Of a stretch of 25,991 nucleotides of DNA, positions 1 through 6,996 are shown one piece after another; the first letter of the stretch is position 1, and the number at the start of each line of letters is the position of its first letter. The notes beneath the pieces are model-generated. The model searched no databases. It was not told the origin of the DNA and saw nothing but the letters and a program-made list of their open reading frames with translations. Source of the stretch: a virus; the IMG/VR virus record IMGVR_UViG_3300027763_000216, positions 1 to 25,991 of that record; one strand, 5' to 3'. Position numbers and translations under genes: made by a program.

Positions 1-80
1 CCTGAATCACGTTGATCGTTAGTAAACCCACCTTCGTGAGCAAGCACCATGTCGCAAGATTTATCCCAATTACTTAACAT
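1..80 (-). CDS. Endolysin, glycoside hydrolase family 108-like (N-terminal fragment, runs off window)
   Basis: The start ATG is at 78-80 and the frame is open to the window edge, giving 26 residues. They begin MLSNWDKSCDMVLAHEGGFT and continue with NDQRDSG. The pattern of a helix, then H-E-G-G-(F/Y)-x-N-D-x-x-D-x-G is the N-terminal signature of the GH108 lysozyme-like muramidases, where the Glu of EGG is the catalytic residue. It would cut peptidoglycan at the end of infection. It overlaps the end of the holin gene by 11 bases, a classic holin-endolysin pair. The rest of the enzyme, including the peptidoglycan-binding part, is outside the window. The identification rests on a short stretch but on a distinctive motif and the right neighbour. 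Confidence 0.8.
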   Translation of the reverse strand, partial: MLSNWDKSCDMVLAHEGGFTNDQRDS

Positions 81-471
81 TTTTCTTCATCTCCATAATT
101 TTTTCAAGAGTACGACCACCAAAGTAAAAAGACATAATAAGCATACCCCATTGACCAAGCAGCTCAACGTAATTATTGTTTACTTCTATGTCCCATGCTG
201 ACATCATGGCAAATACGGTATAAGTAAACAAAATAAAAACTAACGTCATTGGTCGAATGTTTTTAGATAACCATGAATCAGACATCATATCTGCTTGCTG
301 ACGCTTGGTGACTTCCTGTTGCTCGTTCATGTCAGCCTGTAGTTGAGCTAACTCACCATTTTGTTGCATCTCTAAGAGTTTAATTTGGGCTTCTTGCTTG
401 GCCTGTGGATCAGGAACAAATTTATCAACAAGTTTCATGCCAACCGTTAAAATATCATCTATCCCAAACAT
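70..471 (-). CDS. Holin, GTA-type three-transmembrane family
   Basis: 133 residues. The N-terminal part is amphipathic (VDKFVPDPQAKQEAQIKLLE), followed by a charged Gln-rich helix to about residue 60. A conserved-looking SDSWLSKNIRPMTLV segment then leads into a hydrophobic helix at about 73-92, and a second runs at about 102-117 (VELLGQWGMLIMSFYFGGRT). The PDPxAK, DSWLSKxIRPxT and FYFGGR(T/S)xEK motifs match what I recall of the family 'holin of 3TMs, for gene-transfer release'. The protein would form inner-membrane holes that let the endolysin reach the cell wall. It starts at a TAATG junction with the upstream small membrane protein and overlaps the endolysin start. Confidence 0.85.
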   Translation of the reverse strand: MFGIDDILTVGMKLVDKFVPDPQAKQEAQIKLLEMQQNGELAQLQADMNEQQEVTKRQQADMMSDSWLSKNIRPMTLVFILFTYTVFAMMSAWDIEVNNNYVELLGQWGMLIMSFYFGGRTLEKIMEMKKNVK

Positions 472-740
472 TATTTTTTCCCATATTTTTCACGTTCTTC
501 AAGCAACTGAACTTTGACTTGAAGTTGGTGTATATCAGTATAAATTTCATTTCTTAATTTATGCCTTGCTTCAGCAGACAAAGGTGAGTCAGTTGGTACA
601 TTTTCTTTGGTAATTAAAGCTGGCATCTGACCTTCTATCTTAGTCAGTCGAGTAGAAAAGTCCGAAACTTGACCAAGTAACCAAGCTAAACACGCTACCA
701 CAATAGGTAAAACAGCTTTTAAAATATCTTGGATATTCAT
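471..740 (-). CDS. Small membrane protein with N-terminal anchor and coiled coil (spanin-like candidate)
   Basis: 89 residues. One hydrophobic helix lies at about residues 6-25 (ILKAVLPIVVACLAWLLGQV). A soluble tail follows with the phrase KIEGQMPALITKENVPTDSP and a charged C-terminal heptad-like helix ending LLEEREKYGKK. The topology (short cytoplasmic end, one membrane pass, periplasmic coiled coil) is that of an inner-membrane spanin, and it sits in the lysis cassette just before the holin. I did not find an outer-membrane spanin partner with a lipobox nested in it, so spanin function is inference. It could also be a generic phage membrane protein. Its ATG overlaps the stop of the preceding gene (ATGA). 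Confidence 0.7.
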   Translation of the reverse strand: MNIQDILKAVLPIVVACLAWLLGQVSDFSTRLTKIEGQMPALITKENVPTDSPLSAEARHKLRNEIYTDIHQLQVKVQLLEEREKYGKK

Positions 741-883
741 TTTTTATTCCAAAGATCAAACAGCGTTCTGACTTTTTCTTCTAATACAGATACTTTATTA
801 TCCATCTTAGCGAGGACAATAACTAACGTAACAAACGCTACTAGTAAAGGCCATATTTTCGTTAGTATTTCTAACGTATCCAT
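737..883 (-). CDS. 48-residue single-pass membrane protein
   Basis: The short ORF runs from ATG 881-883 to TGA 737-739. The protein begins MDTLEILTKIWPLLVAFVTL, has one strongly hydrophobic helix (about residues 10-25), then a short charged helix with KMDNKVSVLEEKVRTLFDLW. The start overlaps the stop of the upstream gene (TAATG) and the stop overlaps the start of the downstream gene (ATGA). That packing between two real genes is the main reason to believe it is translated. The function is unknown. Its place among four small membrane proteins next to holin and endolysin suggests a lysis accessory role such as a holin partner, pinholin or spanin fragment. Confidence 0.7.
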   Translation of the reverse strand: MDTLEILTKIWPLLVAFVTLVIVLAKMDNKVSVLEEKVRTLFDLWNKK

Positions 884-1089
884 TATTTAATAGAAAAGTA
901 GTGAGAAAGAAATCCAATTAAAGAACTGATAGCAGATACCACCATCATGCCAGCCCACAAACCACCTTTTGATTTATTGGCTAATGCTAATAGTGTCTTG
1001 ACATCTTCACGAAGCTCTGAAACTTCACGTTCCATAGTCTCCATCTTCTGCCACATAACACCTACTTTAACTGGATCAATCTCTGCCAT
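883..1089 (-). CDS. XhlA/hemolysin-like small membrane protein with coiled coil and C-terminal anchor
   Basis: 68 residues from the ATG at 1087-1089. An upstream GTG at 1132-1134 would add 15 residues but would lie wholly inside the preceding gene. The ATG follows that gene's TAA (1091-1093) by one base, which fits coupling. The first half is a heptad-like acidic helix (WQKMETMEREVSELREDVKT). The second half is a Gly-rich turn and one hydrophobic helix (LWAGMMVVSAISSLIGFLSH). Coiled coil followed by a C-terminal membrane helix resembles XhlA-type proteins, which assist holins in some phages. The family assignment is by topology and pattern only. Confidence 0.7.
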   Translation of the reverse strand: MAEIDPVKVGVMWQKMETMEREVSELREDVKTLLALANKSKGGLWAGMMVVSAISSLIGFLSHYFSIK

Positions 1090-1090
1090 A

Positions 1091-1255
1091 TTATGCTGAA
1101 GTAATAGTCTGCCAAGCAGAACCTGTATATACACAAAGTTTGTTTAATGTAGAGTCATACACTACATAACCAGCAGTTACAGTAAGAGCGTTTTTTTGCG
1201 TAGTAGTTACAACTGGTGGTTGTACACCGTTTGTACCATCAAGTAACATACTCAT
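1091..1255 (-). CDS. 54-residue fibre-tip-like mini-protein
   Basis: Runs from ATG 1253-1255 to TAA 1091-1093. It begins MSMLLDGTNGVQPP and ends with a pattern common at the C-terminal end of phage tail fibres, a 'label' strand pair: GYVVYDSTLNKLCVYTGSAW then QTITSA. It has no membrane segment or enzyme motif. The start overlaps the stop of the XkdW-like gene (ATGA) with a good GAGGAG site upstream. I infer a virion or fibre-associated piece, possibly a tip subunit or a detached fibre segment. The 60-residue protein at 16500-16682 occupies the same relative place in the other fibre locus. Confidence 0.7.
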   Translation of the reverse strand: MSMLLDGTNGVQPPVVTTTQKNALTVTAGYVVYDSTLNKLCVYTGSAWQTITSA

Positions 1256-1401
1256 GCTAATTGCTCCTCTGTAGGTCTAGGTAAGGAATGATTCCATTCT
1301 TTTATGTAATCGCCTTTACCGTCATTTTGAAGAATAATTACACCATTTGCAAAATCTTCTTGTGTAAGACTAGGATAAAGTTTAATTATTTTTTCGTACA
1401 T
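1252..1401 (-). CDS. XkdW-like small protein (49 residues)
   Basis: Runs from ATG 1399-1401 to TGA 1252-1254. The sequence begins MYEKIIKLYPSLTQEDF, has a central GVIILQNDGKGDYIKEW and ends PRPTEEQLA. The pattern (I-x-x-LYP at the start, an 'I-x-x-W' and a 'P-x-PT-x-EQL' tail) resembles the XkdW family of small phage tail-region proteins as I recall it. The role is unproven. Proteins of this size just after a fibre gene are often treated as fibre-assembly helpers. It overlaps the C1q-like gene (TAATG) and the next mini-gene (ATGA). Two related small proteins occur at 1940-2110 and 16679-16840. Confidence 0.75.
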   Translation of the reverse strand: MYEKIIKLYPSLTQEDFANGVIILQNDGKGDYIKEWNHSLPRPTEEQLA

Positions 1402-1940
1402 TATGAACCTCTTATTAAACAAGCATTAAAATATGTATTAGCCTGACCAGAAGCTGATGATGAATTTGCACCACTATTGTGGTATACATAAATTTCAATA
1501 TAATCAGTAGAACCATTTAAATACATTTGAGAAGAAACAACAGAAGATGCACCTAATCCTGATGTAGTTGAATTAATTCCACCTCTTGCAAATTCAGAAC
1601 CATTTTTATATATTGTTGTAATAGCTCCACCAGCAAGAAGGTCAGGATTTAAACCAACTCTTGAATTAATTTGATAATATCCTGCTACTGTCGGTGTAAA
1701 ACGATAATTTGTAGCATTATCAAAATTACTGTTTGTATCATAATTTTCCGTTTGAAATTGAATTTTGGTAAACGTATTATTATTTAATGTGGCTTGACTA
1801 GAAGATTGATAAGCACTAAACGCAGGTGCTACACCGCCCATAGGTAAGTTAACACCGTTGTTTTGAAATTGAAGTTGACCACTTAAGTCAGAGGTCATTA
1901 CAAGCCCTGAAGTCGTTGAGGCATTAATTATGACTGACAT
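1401..1940 (-). CDS. Tail fibre tip with C1q/TNF-like domain
   Basis: 179 residues. The first 38 residues are a short linker. From about residue 40 there is a jelly-roll of the C1q/TNF type: AFSAYQSSSQATLNNNTFTK, then NATNYRFTPTVAGYYQINSR (the typical F-x-P-x-x-x-G-x-Y strand), then GSTDYIEIYVYHNSG and a closing strand YFNACLIRG. Such trimeric domains cap receptor-binding fibres in several phages, so binding to a host surface ligand is likely. It has an AAGGAG site 7 bases before the ATG and TAATG overlaps on both sides. Confidence 0.85.
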   Translation of the reverse strand: MSVIINASTTSGLVMTSDLSGQLQFQNNGVNLPMGGVAPAFSAYQSSSQATLNNNTFTKIQFQTENYDTNSNFDNATNYRFTPTVAGYYQINSRVGLNPDLLAGGAITTIYKNGSEFARGGINSTTSGLGASSVVSSQMYLNGSTDYIEIYVYHNSGANSSSASGQANTYFNACLIRGS

Positions 1941-2110
1941 TATGCTACTCCTTCATCTGCTGGTAGTGGTGTGTTGCCTGCGTCTATCCAAGCAATTACG
2001 TCAAGGTCTGTTAAAGAACGACTTTCTTGTGTATTACCATTTGTAATAGTTATCCCAATATTTTTGCCTATAGGATTTGTGTAATATTTCCAACCTGTAA
2101 AGTCAATCAT
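1940..2110 (-). CDS. XkdW-like/fibre-assembly-like mini-protein (56 residues)
   Basis: Runs from ATG 2108-2110 to TAA 1940-1942. It begins MIDFTGWKYYTNPIGKNIGI and ends with the segment DVIAWIDAGNTPLPADEGVA. The C-terminal 'W(I/L)-x-x-GNTP' motif is shared with the 53-residue protein at 16679-16840, and a looser relative is at 1252-1401. It directly follows the 371-residue fibre gene with an ATGA overlap. The position suggests a chaperone or adaptor for that fibre, but the family is too short and too poorly known to be sure. Confidence 0.72.
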   Translation of the reverse strand: MIDFTGWKYYTNPIGKNIGITITNGNTQESRSLTDLDVIAWIDAGNTPLPADEGVA

Positions 2111-3222
2111 AGTTCACATCCTGTAAATAAAATTTGCGAATTTCCAGACGGTGACAACAAAAATGTTCCCTGTCCAGAGGTTAAACCAGAACCACCAGTA
2201 CAATTTAATGCTCCTGAATATAAACTTTGACCAGCAGCTAATGTAATAGATGTAAAGTTTCCTGAGTTTCCACCTATTATTGTGTAAGCATTAAAAGAAC
2301 CAGTAACCGAAATTCCAGTTGCTATAGTTCTAACTTGAACTGGAAAAACACAATTAATAAGTACACTTGTAGTTGCATTAGCAAATCCTGAACCAAGAGA
2401 ACCATTGGATGCACTAAAATTAAAAGCTGGTAGATAGCGTTGGCAAAGTTGTAGTTCTGTAGTGTAAGGTCTATAGTCAAAGCTAGTAGCGTTTTCGCCT
2501 TTTTCTAGTTGTACACCTGTTATGTAGAATGTTGCACCGCTTGTGCCTACTACTGATGTTGCTCCTGTGGCTGAATAATAAGCATTAGCCGACCAAGAGC
2601 CAGCCGTACCACTTCCTGTAGAACCTACTCCAAGTCCAAAAGATACATACAATCCAATTCCGTTTGTTGCACCAGCCCATGTTCCTGCGGTTGGTCCAGC
2701 AACAGTTACGCTAATTGTTGTCCATGTATTAGCTACAGGAATGGAATAAGTAAAAGGATAACAATAGTTTGAGCCTTCATTGTTAATAGAGCCACCAAAA
2801 GTGCCTGTTAATGAAGAATATACTTGAAATGATAAAGTTACTGTTTTTGCATTGGCGGTTCCCCAACCTAAATCAGCAGTATTAAAACCTTCAATTTTTT
2901 GAGCCGTATAAAAAATATCAGCCGCTAAAACAGAATAATTAGACAATGAAGTAAAACCTAAATACTTAGAAAACCCTGTTGGGGGTGTTACAGAGCCAGC
3001 ATTTTGTTGAGCAGTTAATTTAGATGATTGTGAACCATATACATAAAATCTATCTGTAACAAAAGTGTTAGTTGCTGTAACTGCCACACTAGCACCAGCA
3101 TTTCTTTGGTCTATAACCATCGCACCATTAATAATACGATTTCTAAATACAGAACTTGATGGAGCTAATGTATTGTTTAAACTGTCTTTGACTGTATCGA
3201 CCTGAATTTGACCATACGGCAT
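2107..3222 (-). CDS. Tail fibre/receptor-binding protein with carbohydrate-binding-like module
   Basis: 371 residues. Residues 1-25 (MPYGQIQVDTVKDSLNN) are a short attachment region common in phage fibres. From residue 26 comes the fold beginning FRNRIINGAMVIDQRNAG, with DRFYVY, an aromatic beta-rich middle, and TFYITGVQLEKGENATSFDY at about 231-250 followed by TTELQLCQRYL. The arrangement 'NRIINGxMxIxQR ... DR(W/F) ... QLExG ... F(D)xRxYxxELxLxQRY' is widespread in phage fibres and looks like a galactose-binding/CBM beta-sandwich. The C-terminal 134 residues form a variable tip. The same scheme ends the 945-residue fibre at 16843-19680. It has an AAAGGA site 6 bases before the start. Confidence 0.85.
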   Translation of the reverse strand: MPYGQIQVDTVKDSLNNTLAPSSSVFRNRIINGAMVIDQRNAGASVAVTATNTFVTDRFYVYGSQSSKLTAQQNAGSVTPPTGFSKYLGFTSLSNYSVLAADIFYTAQKIEGFNTADLGWGTANAKTVTLSFQVYSSLTGTFGGSINNEGSNYCYPFTYSIPVANTWTTISVTVAGPTAGTWAGATNGIGLYVSFGLGVGSTGSGTAGSWSANAYYSATGATSVVGTSGATFYITGVQLEKGENATSFDYRPYTTELQLCQRYLPAFNFSASNGSLGSGFANATTSVLINCVFPVQVRTIATGISVTGSFNAYTIIGGNSGNFTSITLAAGQSLYSGALNCTGGSGLTSGQGTFLLSPSGNSQILFTGCEL

Positions 3223-3262
3223 GATTTATCCTTTACTTTCTCTTATTTTAAAGTAGTTTTCA

Positions 3263-3763
3263 TTACAATACTACCCATCTTTGACCTGTAGGAATTGTGA
3301 CTGTAATACCACTATCAACAGATATAGGCCCAACGGATTCCGCATTCTTGCCCGATGGAAGTGTATAGTTAGTTGTTACAACCGTACTATTAAGAACAAA
3401 TACTTGATCCCCACCGCCACCAGTTGCACCACCACCTACCTGAGTCCATCCACTAGCTGAATATCCTTCAAACTGTGCAAATGTAGAGTTATAACGAATC
3501 ATACCTGCGTATGGTGTAGCTGACCTTTGTCCAGTTGTTCCTACAGGAAGATTAATCTGCCCTGTACCACCAAATGTTACTGTGCTATCTAACCCAATTA
3601 ATGGGCCTGTAATCGTAGTCTGACCATCGGCAGCAATAGACTGCGTAAGAGCATTAGCAATGTCTGAGAGGGTGTTATTAGCCCATGTAGAGCTGATAGT
3701 TGTACCAGTTTGTACAGGGTTTCCAGCAGGAAGATTGAATATTCCATTACCGTTTCTACTCAT
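3263..3763 (-). CDS. Short tail fibre/appendage protein
   Basis: 166 residues. The N-terminus (SRNGNGIFNLPAGNPVQTGT then TISSTWANNTLSDIANAL) is a recognisable virion-attachment segment of many environmental podovirus fibres. The middle has a 'G-x-IRYNST-x-x-x-FEGYSASGW' label-type motif, then a Gly-rich linker. The last 30 residues (SVGPISVDSGITVTIPTGQR then WVVL) match the C-terminus of the 60-residue protein at 16500-16682. It overlaps the end of the 514-residue gene by 8 bases. A structural fibre role is well supported; the ligand is unknown. Confidence 0.82.
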   Translation of the reverse strand: MSRNGNGIFNLPAGNPVQTGTTISSTWANNTLSDIANALTQSIAADGQTTITGPLIGLDSTVTFGGTGQINLPVGTTGQRSATPYAGMIRYNSTFAQFEGYSASGWTQVGGGATGGGGDQVFVLNSTVVTTNYTLPSGKNAESVGPISVDSGITVTIPTGQRWVVL

Positions 3764-5300
3764 TATTAACTCCTTGCGTTGTTTGTTTTAGCATCAATGC
3801 TCTTGCTAAATCTTGAGCATTTTTAGATGGAGGCATTAAACCTGAAGCCTTACCTGTGTAATATGCAGCTTCACCCATTAAGCGAGGAGATGCCATTAAA
3901 GCGGCAGGAGCAAGCATTGGGTTAGTTAAAGCTGCGCCACCAATATATCCCATACCACCTAAGCGACTAGATAAACCTCTTGGCATTGCAGAATTTAAAG
4001 CCTGTCCAGCAAGTGCGGGCATGACTTCTTGACCACCTTGTTGTTCCAATGTTTTCATTTGATCTAAACGACTACCATAATTAGTGCTTACATTATTACG
4101 AGTTAAAGACTGTAATTTGCGTAATTGTGTATCAGTAGCAGCTTTGCCAGTCTGACTAAATGTTCGCTTAATTTCATTAATAGTGTCTAAGCCTTCATGA
4201 TAATCTTTCATCACTTTAGAGTATTCAGGAGCTTGTTTATTAATTGCTGTTTTAACAGAAGAATAAATATCACCAACAGCTTTTCTTGCAGCCGTATTCT
4301 TAAAATCAATATCTTCTAAGATTCCACCGATTTGTTGTTTTAAAGCATCTAAACCTTCAGGAGTATGGTATTCAGCAGGGTCTAATTTCCCCCACTTAGT
4401 AATAGCTTTGTTTGCTTCATCTATTTTCTCAGAAGCTAAAGCATTTTTGCTTTGACCTTTAAACTTAAACGCATCATTTACATCTTTAAGTGTTTGTTGA
4501 ATAGGAGTAAGATCTAATACAGACTTATCGTTTTTAATATTTACCATGCCACCACGATAGGCAGAAGATAAATCTTGACCCATTTTGGTTAAGTTAGAAG
4601 ATACATTTTCTAATACGTCAGATTGAGCTACTCTTTTACGCAAGTTATCAGCAAACATTTTGCCTGTTTCTAAACCTTCTTTACCTGCTCTATATGCTTG
4701 TTTAATAGCTTCAGAACCTGCGCCTGTTGTTGCGCCTAACATTTCAGGTAAACCAGCTTTTATTAATGCGCCTGCTGCTGGTAAAAATCCACCAACACCT
4801 GCGTTAATAGCACCTTCTTTAATACGTTCTTGTTGTGAGCCAGGTGTTAGTCCATAACCTAATGTCCCACCCGCAATAGCCTCAGCACCAACCCGACCTG
4901 CTAAGTTTGCAGGTAATGCAGCCCTTAATACTTTAGACATTGCTGTACCGGGTATAAAATAAGACCCTATCTGACCAGCAGTAGCACTAATAGGCTCAAT
5001 TTCTTTCATTTTAGAAACTAAATTTTGACCTTGCTGAACCATTTGTGAGCCAGTTTCAGGGAAAGCTAACTGAGTTAATGCACCTACACCTTTATATAAT
5101 TCACCAGCACCACTCATTAAAGGTACACCACCTAATGTGGCTAAAGCAGGACTATTTGTTTTAGGTAATTCAAAATTACCAAGAGATACTGTGGCTTTTG
5201 GTGGAGCTTGAACAGGTGCTTGTGATGTAGTCTGACCTAAATACGCATCAGGATCAAATGTTGATGGTGTTTGTAAATATTTATCAGGATCAAAAGCCAT
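3756..5300 (-). CDS. Probable internal virion/DNA-ejection protein (514 residues)
   Basis: No enzyme motif is visible. The N-terminus carries two copies of a short motif, FDPDKYL and FDPDAYL (residues 3-9 and 15-21). Next come long Gly/Ala-rich, weakly hydrophobic helices (about 57-185 and 415-490, for example GMGYIGGAALTNPMLAPAAL) flanking a charged helical centre (about 190-410). Amphipathic helical, low-Cys composition and the position between nozzle/head genes and fibres are typical of podovirus internal proteins that are ejected with the DNA. A pilot-protein role is inference from composition and position. It starts a few bases after the stop of the upstream gene. Confidence 0.65.
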   Translation of the reverse strand: MAFDPDKYLQTPSTFDPDAYLGQTTSQAPVQAPPKATVSLGNFELPKTNSPALATLGGVPLMSGAGELYKGVGALTQLAFPETGSQMVQQGQNLVSKMKEIEPISATAGQIGSYFIPGTAMSKVLRAALPANLAGRVGAEAIAGGTLGYGLTPGSQQERIKEGAINAGVGGFLPAAGALIKAGLPEMLGATTGAGSEAIKQAYRAGKEGLETGKMFADNLRKRVAQSDVLENVSSNLTKMGQDLSSAYRGGMVNIKNDKSVLDLTPIQQTLKDVNDAFKFKGQSKNALASEKIDEANKAITKWGKLDPAEYHTPEGLDALKQQIGGILEDIDFKNTAARKAVGDIYSSVKTAINKQAPEYSKVMKDYHEGLDTINEIKRTFSQTGKAATDTQLRKLQSLTRNNVSTNYGSRLDQMKTLEQQGGQEVMPALAGQALNSAMPRGLSSRLGGMGYIGGAALTNPMLAPAALMASPRLMGEAAYYTGKASGLMPPSKNAQDLARALMLKQTTQGVNNE

Positions 5301-5301
5301 T

Positions 5302-6642
5302 TTATTGACCTAACCTTTTCTTAATGTCAGTAGAACGTGGGTCTTTAGGATTTGAATTAGCCCAAGCAAGTGCTTCTGTATCTTGCGGACTTAATTTAGG
5401 TGCATTAACATTTTTTTTATTAAATCTTCCTTCTTGAGCGTATTCTGTGTCAAATGCAAATCTATCTTCTCGCATTTTTAAAAATCTATTTGTTTCTTTT
5501 GCAGCTCTTTCTACCCAATTTTTCATAATATCTGGTGAGGCTTCATAACCTGGAAAATCTTTAATCATTTGTGCCATTTCTTTGTCAGAACTTGCACCTT
5601 TTAATTGTGATAAATTATTTAAAACAGAACCAATTTGTAAATTATTTATTTTTACTTGAGCATCAAGAGTTTTAGTTGGCCCAGCCATTCTTCCAAGTCT
5701 TGACGTAGAATAATCAGTTAAAGATCCAAAAGCATTTGTAATATCATCTTCACTTAAATTATTTAATTTATTTATTAAAGCTATTCCTGCATCATGTTCT
5801 TTTTGAGCTTCATTTACAACAGATGCTGGAAATACACGTCCTTTTGGTGTGGTATAAGAACCATTTTTGTTATATCTGCCAACAGGAATTCCATTGTTAT
5901 TAACCCCACCACCTTCATTTGAAATTAGTCCACCGCCAACACTAATTTTTATGGGTCGTTCTTTGTAATTAGCCACTTCTCTTGAAAATTGCGTAAAAGT
6001 ACCTGGGTACTTATCAACTTGTACTGCATATTCGTAGTTTTTACGCATTTCCGATGGAGAATATTCTTTAGGACTTTGATAAAGTGTTTCAAATGTTCCG
6101 TCATCTTTTGCTCTGCCTACAGTTCCACCTGAGGGTACATTAATTAATTCAGGGGGTTTTGTCATCTTAGTAAGCAATGTTCCTGCAAACTGTTGTGCTA
6201 AAGGATTAGTTGAATTTTGACCTCTTAATATAGCTGCCATTGGATTTGGTGCTTGACCTTCAATAGTTCTATTTGGCAAACTCTTTTGACCTTGATTTAA
6301 CATTTCTTCAGTTGGTGGCCCTGCTTGTGGCACTTGTTGCTCAGGTGTACCCTTAGAAAGTTTTAACATTTGTTCTAAATCTTGTGTCCCTCTATTTCTA
6401 ATAGCTTCGGCTAATGCAGCAGCTTTAACATCACCTTGTTCTGCTAATCTTCGACCTTGATACGCATTTACTAAAGGAAGTATGTTTTGAAAGAAACTAG
6501 GAGGCACAAAACGATTACCTACCATCTGACCTTGTGGTTGCTGAGTTTGACTCAATAACATTTGAGCCATTTTTTGCTGACGATTAATCTCTTGTTGCTG
6601 TTGATATTCTTCAGGTGATAAATTACCAAATTGATCTGCCAT
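5302..6642 (-). CDS. Probable virion/internal protein, Gln-rich N-terminus (446 residues)
   Basis: The first 120 residues are Gln/Pro-rich and probably extended (PEEYQQQQEINRQQKMAQML). The middle has a short beta-like 'ELINVPSGGTVGRAKDDGTF' stretch, and the second half is helical (about 275-400). The C-terminus has LSPQDTEALAWANSNPKDPR followed by STDIKKRLG, a pattern I recall at the ends of phage virion proteins (D-x-E-A-L-x-W-A-x-x-N-P-x-D-P-R-x-x-x-I-x-x-x-L). It lies between the S74-containing protein and the 514-residue protein, so it is most likely part of the ejected or tail-associated set. Start support is AAGGA, 6 bases before ATG. No catalytic function is recognised. Confidence 0.65.
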   Translation of the reverse strand: MADQFGNLSPEEYQQQQEINRQQKMAQMLLSQTQQPQGQMVGNRFVPPSFFQNILPLVNAYQGRRLAEQGDVKAAALAEAIRNRGTQDLEQMLKLSKGTPEQQVPQAGPPTEEMLNQGQKSLPNRTIEGQAPNPMAAILRGQNSTNPLAQQFAGTLLTKMTKPPELINVPSGGTVGRAKDDGTFETLYQSPKEYSPSEMRKNYEYAVQVDKYPGTFTQFSREVANYKERPIKISVGGGLISNEGGGVNNNGIPVGRYNKNGSYTTPKGRVFPASVVNEAQKEHDAGIALINKLNNLSEDDITNAFGSLTDYSTSRLGRMAGPTKTLDAQVKINNLQIGSVLNNLSQLKGASSDKEMAQMIKDFPGYEASPDIMKNWVERAAKETNRFLKMREDRFAFDTEYAQEGRFNKKNVNAPKLSPQDTEALAWANSNPKDPRSTDIKKRLGQ

Positions 6643-6651
6643 AATTATTCC

Positions 6652-6996
6652 TTAAAATGAATCTACAGAAAAATCAGGGCTAGTAGGGACTTGTCCTTGA
6701 CCACCGTAACCGTATACATTGCCTGAACCGTATCGAGCCATTCCATATTGTGCTTGACCTTTTTTATAAAGATCACTATTTCTAAGTGCTTGAGCCATAG
6801 CTACTTGACTTGCATCACCACCCAGTTGTTGACCTTTTTGCGTCATGCCTGCTTGTTGTACTTGTTGGGCTTGAGCCTGCAATGCAGCGTTTTGGTTAGC
6901 TTGTTGTTGACCAATATTCTGAAATGTTGGCATTAAACCCTGTTGAGCGTCTTCAAATCCGTTAGGCATATACATATTTGTGTAAGGATTAGGCAT
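6652..6996 (-). CDS. Small Gln/Gly/Tyr-rich virion-associated protein (114 residues)
   Basis: Low-complexity protein with a Gln/Ala helix at about residues 28-55 (QQQANQNAALQAQAQQVQQA) and a Gly/Tyr-rich C-terminal third (YGMARYGSGNVYGYGGQGQ). I do not recognise the family. Its start overlaps the end of the S74-domain gene by 8 bases, and the pair is probably translationally coupled. Similar Gln-rich composition in both neighbours suggests a shared virion assembly, but this is inference. Confidence 0.65.
   Translation of the reverse strand: MPNPYTNMYMPNGFEDAQQGLMPTFQNIGQQQANQNAALQAQAQQVQQAGMTQKGQQLGGDASQVAMAQALRNSDLYKKGQAQYGMARYGSGNVYGYGGQGQVPTSPDFSVDSF

Noticed and set aside
1090-1134. Longer N-terminus (GTG start) for the XhlA-like protein
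   Set aside because: It would lie entirely inside the 54-residue gene. The ATG directly after that gene's stop fits the coupling pattern seen throughout.
2027-2230. Plus-strand open frame across the fibre/mini-protein junction
   Set aside because: It runs against two well-supported minus-strand genes and has no family-like features.
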